Source: Acarospora socialis (taxonomy: Eukaryota > Ascomycota > Lecanoromycetes > Acarosporales > Acarosporaceae). From it: a DNA stretch of 64,000 bases. Made by a program: the position numbers and the translations under genes. Below the pieces are notes generated by a model, which was given only the letters and a program-made list of their open reading frames with translations, had not been told where the DNA came from and did no database searches. The stretch covers positions 3,906,001 through 3,970,000 of the forward strand of contig JAMYGW020000001.1 of assembly GCA_025617375.2 (NCBI GenBank), read 5' to 3'. Shown here in pieces: positions 55,781-64,000 of this stretch. Every line of letters begins with the position of its first letter. The first letter of the stretch is position 1.

Positions 55781-57493
55781 TAGTCGTTCAGGTCTGGGTG
55801 GGGTGGTAGAAGGGGTTAGATGGATGTGCGGAAGGAGGTGTGGGTGTGAGTGGTAGGGTAGAATGGCGATCACGTAATGAACTAAGGGAGTCTCTCCCTC
55901 TGTTGACCCATTTGGCAACGGTAGCTTATCCTCCACAATGCTCGGTCCATCATATAAAAAAGGTCACTAAGTGCTCATCGTAGTTAGAGAAGGGGGTGGG
56001 GATTTGTTAATCATCCGCATGGCCAAAGCTTCCCCAATCCAGCCTCCAAAATGCAAGGCGGGGTACCCTGGTGAACAGTCTGATGTGCAAATGGATGATA
56101 GCATCCATCACTTCGTAATAAAGCGTTCAGCAAGGGCCGCTAGCATAGATTTTATCAGCCGCCTTCGGATCCCTTGCTCTTGAACGCCAAGTGGTGTTGA
56201 CAGGTTTGGCCGCAGTACTGTTACCGCCAGGTTGCGGATCCTGCCGGCTCGGAGTGATTCCTTGATGTCGCAGAAGGGCTGCTTCTACGCGTGTCCAGAG
56301 TAGAGGAAGCGGTAAGAGACTGTACGGCATGCTCAAGGAGCAGGTGTAATTAACACTTACCATTGTGGCAACTTCAATCTGGGTATCTTTGATCAGTGCT
56401 GACGTACATCGACATCTATGCCAGGACGTGGACCTGCAATGTCAGATCAGACCAGCATGCTCTGCCTGGAGGAGACTCGAGAAGCCCTTCAATCTGCTGT
56501 ATGGTTGTCGCTTGCTGAGAGCTTGGATAATCGAATATTAGCATGACAGTGGGAATAGTTTGTGCGTGCAACATCTAGCTCCGCGGTGTTCACACCACCA
56601 GGACTGGCGGACACCTTAAGAACAAGGATACTGAGCCCCGTTCAGGCGGGGTTCTCGTGTATTGCTTCTTAGGCAACTCTTGTAACATCCACGCTCCCAG
56701 TCAGATGTCTGCCTTACAGCAGCTATAGAGCCTCGCTCAGTCTTCGAAACAGATCCCAAAACACCCAACCAACCCCTGTTGGGATGCGAGTCCTTGTTCG
56801 ACAATGATTATCTTCAGTAATTGAGATCCTAAACTTTAGACATTGAGCCCCAGTCACACGTAACGCTTTGGTGGGTGTTGATTGATCTGACTCAGATACA
56901 CCGCGAGATTGTGCCGAGGTTGGATCTGGCATGAGCCCTCCCGCTTAGGTACATCCCTCCCGCTTACATAACTTCAACACAGGCGGTGAATTTGCACGCC
57001 ACCCCAAGATCTTGATCCAACGGCTTGAGGGTCTCCAACTTCAAACGAATTGGCAGATATAACAGCTATAGTCTCTTTGCTGAATGAGATACTGACTATA
57101 TCACGAAGAAAACCAAATCGTGGGGGTCGAAACTGAGACACTCTTCACTGGCAGTGCATCTCCCTTACACTCTCAGCCTATGATTTTGTACACAACCTAT
57201 CTTCTTGATGCTGCTGGCCCCTACAGGTGGTTCCACAAGCACCGCTTGAAAAGCAACTGTGGTCTTCTCAGCTCAGCGATACAGTTATCAACTTTGATCG
57301 TTCGCAAAGCACGACAATTTCTCAGTTCAATCTGCTCTCTAGATTTTAGTACTATTGTCTGCTACTGCGCGCATAGTTCCACTTCACCGTTTCTGCATTT
57401 TATTTTGGTCTTTGTGCCCGTCAACGAGCTTCATCACCAGACTAGGCTCCTCAACCTCTTTACTCGGACATCTACGGCTATATCCTCTTCGTC
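55781..57493. other. Gap of about 1.7 kb
   Basis: On the minus strand 56363-56127 shows an ATG followed at once by a GTAAGT...GTAG intron and a 53-codon tail, too little to call a gene. A short inverted repeat (CCCCG-ttcag-GCGGGG type) lies near 56635. Otherwise nothing; the end of the gap is the promoter of the DUF3433 gene. Confidence 0.4.
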
Positions 57494-60400
57494 ATGCGTG
57501 TAAAGGAATGGCTTAAACGACGCAAAGCTACAAGACACTGTTCGGACAAGCCACGGATATCTCCATGGAAGCCCTTCACTCTCAGCCCGCCAGCCCTAGG
57601 CGGCCTTATCGCCTTCACTGCACTGCTTCTTGCCGTTGTGGAAGCTTCTCGACAAATCAGCAACCAGAACGGCGGCATACTGTTTGCAGATGACCTCGAT
57701 GACTTACCTGCATCTCAAAAAATTGCATACCTCTACCTCCCAACCATAATTGCAATCATGTACAGTATTGCATGGGCATGGGTCGACTTGGACGTGAAGC
57801 GAATGGAGCCATATTATCAATTGTCGAGGGCTGAGGGCGCCATGGCTTTAGATTCTCTGAAGCTGAGCTATCCTCACGACTTTCTACCCTTTGTGCCTAT
57901 CAAGGCTGCTCGGAGAAGGTAGTTCCCCAAACCCCATATATCAGTTGTGCTAGGCTTACAGTTCTCAGGCATTGGGCTGTTGTCTATTCTAGCATAGTCA
58001 TGCTCCTACTGTTTTGGGGTATCACGCCGTTTCAGAATGCAGTGATTGGGCAAGCAGTTCTTCCAAAAACACAAGATGTCACTTATACAAGAACCTCCGG
58101 CCTCATCCCTTTGCAAGAGCAGCCTATGGCACTGTCCGCTGAATTCTTTTACACCGCCTTCAACACTGCGTCGCTCAAACTTCAGCTTCCGCCCTTCATG
58201 ACCTTGACAGCGACCTATGATGCAGCAAGACCAGAGATGTCTGGACACCATATAGATGAATCCTGGAGTTTCCCCAGCAAGCAGTACTCAGCCACGTTAG
58301 AGTGTATCTCCGGAATTCCACAAGAAAATCTTACTATATCAGATGGAAGAGGCTGCTTGTTTAACGTGAGTGCCGACTGGCAACGGTATAACGACTCAAG
58401 CACGAACCCACCATTTGTGGGTGTCTTTGCAGGTCAAACCTCGCGTGAGGATGAATTCATCCATTCAGCCGCCGAGTTGTCGTTCGATGGAGAATGCACC
58501 ATAGGTGGAAGGCAAACCTTCGCATTGATCTGGATAAGAAAACGCCTCGAGAACGGCGCAAGTCCTACAATAACAAGTCTCTTCTGCAATGCTAAATACG
58601 TTTTCTACAACGTCAACATTACCACCACCCCAGAAGGTCTTATTAAATCGACACCACGAACCAGTACAGTGCAGGATATACCGTCTGAAACTTTCAACTT
58701 CACTTTTTTTGAAGAAGTCTTGTCCCTGGCGGCAGTACCACATGGGAGCATGAACACTAAATTTCCTGTGGACACTCTTCCTAGGCCTCCGGACACTGAT
58801 GTTGAACTAATTAGTCCTCTGACTCAATATGGCCTTGCTTTAGGACCTGCAGATCACACTGAATACCTTAATCAATCAGTTCTGCAGCAGGCATTCGAGG
58901 CCGCCTACAACCTCCTTTTTATTTCAGCTTTCCACTCCCTCAATTCACACCCCACTGGTAATGAGACGATTAAAGGTACCATCGTTGCACAACAACAGTC
59001 CATTACAATTGTGCAGTCATTTGCTGTTATCTTAGAGGCATTCTTCGCTCTGATAATAGTGCTGGGAATACTGTTACTGCACTACTGCTGGAGGAGAGAG
59101 ACGAATCTCAAAAGCGATCCGTCATCCTTGACCCACACAATGTCCATCATATCTGAGAGTACCATCCTCTTACGGGCTGTAGCCAGTCAAAGGGATGTGG
59201 ACCAGATGGAACACCGCTTGAGAGACCACCACTTTAAGCTTTGTCACTGGACAAGTGGTGCACCATATCGGCTTGATAGAAGCAGACCAACGCAAGTTGC
59301 TATTGACCATATCACACAAGGGCAAGACAATTCTTTACAAAGGACCAAAACAAGGACCAAAACAGCGACAAAAACCTCCGTGGAGTCATCTATCGGTTTG
59401 GGCTGTCTCTTCTGTGCCTTCATCATAGTTGTTCTAGGTGGTTTGACGTATTTATGGAAGTATGCCCTAAACGATCAAGGTAGGATCTTCTTTCAGTACC
59501 ATACATTCAGTTATTGACAAATACAGGATTGTCTCCGGTTAGCAGCAACACTGTGGTTTTTCAGCTACTTTTCTCCTACCTTCCATCGGCCACTGCAACT
59601 TTCATGGACCCAATCTGGACAATGCTTAACCGCTATCTCTGCACTTGTCAATCACTCATTGAGCTTCAGAAAAGGCCAACGGCAGCCTCTCATTCTTTGT
59701 CTTTAAAATATACCTCCTTACCACCAGCACTAACACTTGGCAAAGCTTTTCGTTCTGGTCATATGGTCTTGGCATTGGTGTGTGGCATGACCTTATCAGT
59801 AAATCTACTTGCCATCACTTTCTCAAGTCTATTCAATCCGGATTTTCGCAATGTTACTGTGCCATCCAATTTCACACAAAAATATGAACCACGCTTGCGG
59901 GCTCATCTTCTCGACGTTAATGACACCTACCCCAGTCCCACAGAAACAGAGATGTTTTACACAGCAAACTCCTACCTTTCCGACAGTGGCTCTTTACCCC
60001 CATGGGTTTCTCCAGAGTTCTTCTTTGCTCCCTTTGAGCTGAGTGGTCAGAACTCAACTGATGTAACTCAATATCGCGCTGAGACAATGGGGTTTCTGCC
60101 AACCCTAAGTTGCGAAGAGGTTACACCAGGGGACGCGTTCAATCTGTCCTTCTCGTTTGATAATTTCAATACACCCCCTCCGAAAAATATAACTGCTGAC
60201 CCCTGGCCTGTCCGTATGATTGTCGAACTCCACGGACCGGATATATCGATCCCAGATCAATCTGGCCATTTGATCAGATGCACCGGCAATACCAGATACC
60301 TGACGACTGTGCTCGTATACGGAAACGGGGCAACCACAGGAGAGTACTTTCAAACTTTTGATGCTTTAACCGAGAACTTTAATGCAAATCCAAGCTTTCC

Positions 60401-61307
60401 ATGCGGGAACACAGTATTGTTTAGTTGGTTTCGTGCAAATACAACCACCAGCTCGAACTGGCGGCTCTATGGTGAGTCAACCAGCTCCATAGCAGCTTAC
60501 AGCTACACAATGCTTGCATGCCGGCAGCGACTTACTGCACACGCGATCAACGTTACCGTGAACGCCGAAGGTCTCGTTCTAGAGCATGGTCGACCCAGCA
60601 CAAAGAATCAAGTAACGGCTCTTCCTGAAACCTCTGAGTACTTGGATAACCTAACAGCCCTAATCATGATGCTCTTCGTCATGGGCCGCGATGATTTTAC
60701 CGCAAAAGAAGGCTCTTTTTTTGCTTTTCACAATGACGGCAACGCTAAAGACTGGTTCTCTTACATCATGGCCCTGCAAACAAATTCTTCCGACTTCCTC
60801 AACCCACGCCTACCCGTACCCAACCCCACCACCATGGCAGTCCGCGTCAATGCCACTTACCAGATGCTCGTCGCCATCCTCCTCGGCCGACACTACGCCA
60901 CGGACGACCTGCTCGCCCTACGCCCCGATAACAGCACCTCAATCCCCGGCACCATCACGTACCGCACCAAACGAGTCACCGTCTCCACCCCCATGTTCAT
61001 CATCTCCGCCGTCGTCCTATCCCTCAACCTCGTCGTCGCCATCGCCTACTTTGTCTGCACATGCCGGAACAAGCTCCCCTGGGCCCCGTACTCGCTGGCG
61101 GATACGATTGCCTATTTCACCAACACCGATAACAACGCTCTGGTTGATGTGCAGCGCACGGCGACCATGTCGACGAGGCAGCGAGACGCTTTTCTGCGCG
61201 CCAAGGGCTCCTTGTACGGTCTTGGGAAAGTGGTCGATGAGCGCGGGAAGGAGAGATGGGTTATTGATCGTGCGGAGAAGGTATTTCGTGGGGAATCTGG
61301 TCGTTGA
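57494..61307 (+). CDS. Double-DUF3433 membrane protein
   Basis: Three exons (57494-57918, 57969-59479, 59527-61307) give 1238 residues. The N-terminal DUF3433 unit has helix pairs PALGGLIAFTALLLAVVEAS and IAYLYLPTIIAIMYSIAWAW, followed by the family signature VDLDVKRMEPYYQLSRAEGA and HDFLPFVPIKAARRRHWAV. The second unit begins after LNDQ (SSNTVVFQLLFSYLPSATAT, MDPIWTMLNRYLC, ELQKRP). Between and after them are long extracellular-type segments rich in N-glycosylation sequons (NxS/T). More helices follow, including VFIISAVV-like and VVAIAYFVC near the end, and a cytosolic tail with TMSTRQRDAFLRAKGSLYG. Both introns fall in phase at conserved RRR|H and Q|G junctions. This is a common fungal plasma-membrane family without a known biochemical role. 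The structure looks intact. Confidence 0.9.
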
Positions 61308-61700
61308 GCTGCGTGGCATGGAATGAAGCAAGGCGGGCTGGGCCTGACCCGAGTGAACCAGATCAAGTTGTCTGACGCTCTTTGTTGGCTTGAATGCGGT
61401 ATTGATCTGTGGGGCTTGAGAATGGCGTAAGGCAGGCTGGGCCTGACCAAGCGGAGCGGGACTTGTTTCATCTAACGATTTGTTGTTGGTTTGATCGCGG
61501 TGTTTCGTGTGTGGGTCTTGAGAATGGCATAAGGCAAGCTGGGTTTGATGAGCGGAATGGCTCGTATTATCTGATGCTTTGTTGTTGGCTTGGTTTCGGT
61601 ATTTTGGCTGCGGGTCGTCGGATTGGCGTGAGGCAGGCTGGCCTGACCGAGCGGAGTGGAATAGATTGTCTGACGTTTTGTTGCTGGCCGCTCTTTATCG
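61308..61700 (+). repeat. Degenerate tandem repeat of about 99 bp, four copies
   Basis: A core AGGCxGGCTGG recurs at 61331, 61430, 61532 and 61631, spacing 99, 102 and 99 bp. Copies two to four form one open plus frame (from 61409) with the recurring peptide pattern GLENGIRQAG...CCW. Spacing is a multiple of three throughout. The array starts right at the stop codon of the DUF3433 gene. Confidence 0.75.
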
Positions 61701-62910
61701 TTCTTGTGTTTCTTTCTTCATGCTTCGTGCATCTCAATCCTACACTTCGTTTGATTAGTCGCTACCTGCCTCATGATCTCCAAACTACGTTCCACAATCT
61801 AACGTGCTGTCGGGCTACTGCAACTCTGTTCAACGGTCTAACACCACCCAGACGGTCATGCCAGTTCAATGGCTCACTCAATTTGAGTCTCGATCCAAAC
61901 ACTCGTTATACGCCAGTCCGTCTGTTTCGTTATCATGCACTATCGTATTCGTATCACCAGCAGAGCTCCCTCTTCAATGATGATGTACCAACTCGCCTGT
62001 TCTCGCTATCAACCCGGCCGTCGCCGATCCTACTCTTACTCTAACTCAATTGTGAACAGCTCTTGTTGTAATGGGCTTCCTCATACCTTGTTAGCCAAGA
62101 ATGTCGATCGTAACCGGTTTTCTGCTCTTTATCTTTTGAACGCTCCCGGGACGAAGGTGTGGCGCTGGTGTTTTGGTATAAGAAACCCATTATTGGACGA
62201 TGATAAGGATTATTTGGAGCAAGGACGGGAGAATGGATGGCGGGGAAGATAAGAAAGTGAGGAGGATGGTGTGACTGCTCAAGAAGCTTTCTTAGCACAT
62301 CAGTGTCTCGCAACACTCTCCTTATAGGGCCTGAAAATATGTTGGGTTACGTTATTGTTAATATTACTACACTTGTTGCAGGGTGTCTATGGTTGTATGT
62401 CAGTATCAAGGAGGCCGGATAAGGTGATGGTGGTGATTGTGGTTATGCTCATGGAGCGTGCGTTTTCCCGGAGACGTTGCAGACTGGTAGGGTAGACATC
62501 ATTAAACAAGGTGTGCCTCAATCGCAATTGTTTGCTGTATTCGTACACGCCCAGGACAAGTGTAAGGGTATCTAGAACAGAACAGAACAGAGCAGAGCAG
62601 AACACCGCTTCTAACCCCTTCATCGTCAACTCTCACCTTAACCCTAACTCTCAACCAGCGCCGGCTCTGATTTGCAACGAACGAACGAACGCTCAGCCAC
62701 GCAAAAGGAAGGAAAGAAAACTTGGTGCAGATGATGCAATGCAATGCAAATTCGCTTCGCTCCATGAAACCAGACCTAAGCCTAACCCTAATGCCGACTC
62801 TATTCACGATCATGCTCAAACAACACCACCGATTCCCACCAACCTGAACCTGAGGTCTAACTCCGTATGAGCCCAACAACACCCCACAAACGTCCACTTC
62901 CCCGACCCTC
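61701..62910. other. Convergent intergenic region with simple repeats
   Basis: Holds AGAAC/AGAGC pentamer repeats near 62571-62605, a (CGAA)n run near 62676-62692, and two short telomere-like CCTAA runs (62638-62650 and 62775-62792). No gene I can support, though the tandem-repeat frame stays open to 62044. Confidence 0.5.
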
Positions 62911-64000
62911 TCAGCGCCTAGTTTTGGCACTCCCGCTCTCAACCTTCCAGTCCCACGACAAAAACGAATCCCACCCTTTCGACTTTGGTTTCTCCAGCAC
63001 CTTTGACGGCGACGAGGGAGCCGAAGCCGATGTCGCCAGATCGGATTGTGTTCTCGATCGGGTAGGCTGCGGAGATAGGATGCGATGTCCTAGTCTTTGT
63101 GTTGGTCCTGGTCCTGGGACAGGTCCTCCCTGCATGTGTCCAATCCGTCAGCCTCGCTACTGCGACTAGGGCCCCCACAACAGATCTGTGCGCACCTCTT
63201 CACTATCCCGCGCCGTAACCGTAACCGTACTCGTCTCGTCCTCTCTAAGAGCGGCGGTAGCCAGCGTCGCAGCAGCGGAGTCAGACGCAGGGCCTTGGCC
63301 CTCCTGCAATACAACTCCAGACGACGTATTCCCACGCGAAACATCTCCAGATCCACCTCCTCCATTGGGCGCCGAATATCCGGCAGGCGGAGCGGGCGAG
63401 GGAAGACCCTTTTTTGAATTCGTACTGCTGCGCCGACTGTCGAGGCTTTTACTGAGCGTCTTGCTGGCCCCGCCATTGCCGTCTTTCGATTTCTTCATGC
63501 GGATGCTGCCCTTGGCGTCGACGTGCGCGCTCGCTACCGTGCTCTTCGCCGGCCCTGCTGGCGTGGTCGGCGCCCCGGGCTTCTCTTCCGCCGCGTCGAG
63601 GAGATACCAGCGTAGCCCGTCAGAGAGTTCGAAGGGGTTCTCGTCGTCAATGGAGGGACCGCCGTCGTCACTGTTCAGGGAGCGGCGCTCGGTGCTGCCT
63701 GGCGCTGCAGGATTGAAGCCGTTGATGGACTTGGATAGATCGACGACGCGCTCCTCGACCTTCGAGATGCGAGCCAGCAACCAGTCTCGCGTACGCAGCT
63801 TGTGCGAGTCCGTCTCGCGCAGGAAATAGTGCGGGGCGCCGACATTGAAGGCGGCCCATGGGCGGGTGGCCTGGTTTCGGGTTGGGAGGAAGAGGGCCAG
63901 ATCGCCTTCCTTAAACGCGCGGAAGGCGATTTTCTCGTGCGCTTCGCTGGCAGCGCGGTGAGATTTGTCGCGGTAGGCACGCGCTTCTTTCTGCCATTTG
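62911..64000 (-). CDS. ATG11: Autophagy-related protein 11, C-terminal part (gene continues beyond window)
   Basis: Exons 64000-63196 and 63066-62911 on the minus strand, joined over a 129-bp intron. The visible part is the conserved C-terminal region of Atg11: HEKIAFRAFKEGDLALFLPT, WAAFNVGAPHYFLRE, KLRTRDWLLARISKVEERVV and NPFELSDGLRWYLLDAAEE. A long Ser/Gly/Ala-rich disordered stretch follows, then a closing block SKGWDSFLSWDWKVESG. Atg11 is the scaffold that links cargo receptors to the Atg1 kinase in selective autophagy at the phagophore assembly site. The last exon matters: without splicing, the frame ends DLLWGP at 63166, but the spliced frame (donor GTGCGC, acceptor CGCAG, phase 0) continues 51 residues with a block typical of the family. 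The coiled-coil N-terminal majority lies outside the window. Confidence 0.92.

Noticed and set aside
56127-56480. Mini-gene on the minus strand with ATG next to a GTAAGT donor
   Set aside because: The first exon would be a single codon or an unsupported upstream piece; tail has no motif.
56625-56660. Short GC stem-loop
   Set aside because: One small hairpin in a 1.7-kb gap is expected by chance; no tRNA or snRNA features around it.
60691-61326. 211-codon Pro/Ser/Thr-rich frame
   Set aside because: Frame-shifted shadow of the DUF3433 gene's C-rich 3' end.
1-64000. tRNA, rRNA and CRISPR signals
   Set aside because: No TPsiC-type GGTTCGAATCC box with a pairing acceptor stem, no rRNA-like blocks, and no spaced palindromic repeats were found; the few TTCGAA sites lie in coding or unstructured sequence. 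A covariance-model scan would be decisive.

Overview
The window is nuclear DNA of a filamentous ascomycete (Pezizomycotina; a Dothideomycete is my best guess, an inference from protein style only). The evidence is short GT-AG introns of about 50-250 bp with CTAAC/CTGAC-like branch points, a Zn2Cys6 regulator, an ATG11 C-terminus, an NLR-type NACHT/ankyrin protein, DUF3433 and Ish1 families, and an 8-kb AT-rich block whose repeats differ only by transitions, the mark of repeat-induced point mutation (RIP). Gene models below were spliced by hand; every chosen start is a real ATG.

Layout. 1-14 kb: a Zn2Cys6 regulator running off the left edge, a ~3 kb relic-rich gap, a complete nine-exon cytochrome P450, back-to-back relics of a methyltransferase and of the splicing factor SYF2, HMG-CoA synthase, an HSL-type esterase and an enoyl-reductase-like dehydrogenase. 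14-22 kb: a zinc-ribbon protein and a five-exon NLR (esterase - NACHT - ankyrin) with perfectly repeated ankyrin units. 23-28 kb: an Ish1/Msc1-like protein with eight repeats, a small mitochondrial protein and a small secreted cysteine-rich protein. 29-37 kb: a UstYa-like relic, then a glycosyltransferase-2 gene flanked by two paralogous P-loop sulfotransferase-like genes with C-terminal membrane anchors. 40-42 kb: a large two-helix membrane protein.

42.8-50.8 kb is a nested transposon. A Fot1/pogo-type DNA element (47-bp terminal inverted repeats, flanking TA) was split by a Ty3/Gypsy LTR retrotransposon on the minus strand (361-bp LTRs, 5-bp target duplication TAAAG). Both are heavily RIP-mutated.

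51-64 kb: a conserved small membrane protein, an unrecognised three-exon gene, a heme-dependent oxidative N-demethylase-like gene (DUF3445) carrying an apparent +1 frameshift, a double-DUF3433 membrane protein with a tandem ~99-bp repeat behind it, and the 3' end of ATG11 running off the right edge.

The most interesting groupings are the glycosyltransferase/sulfotransferase locus (possible sulfated-glycan synthesis), the NLR with freshly duplicated repeats (allorecognition-type evolution) and the nested, datable transposon. Several relics (methyltransferase, SYF2, UstYa, frameshifted DUF3445) show that gene decay is common here.
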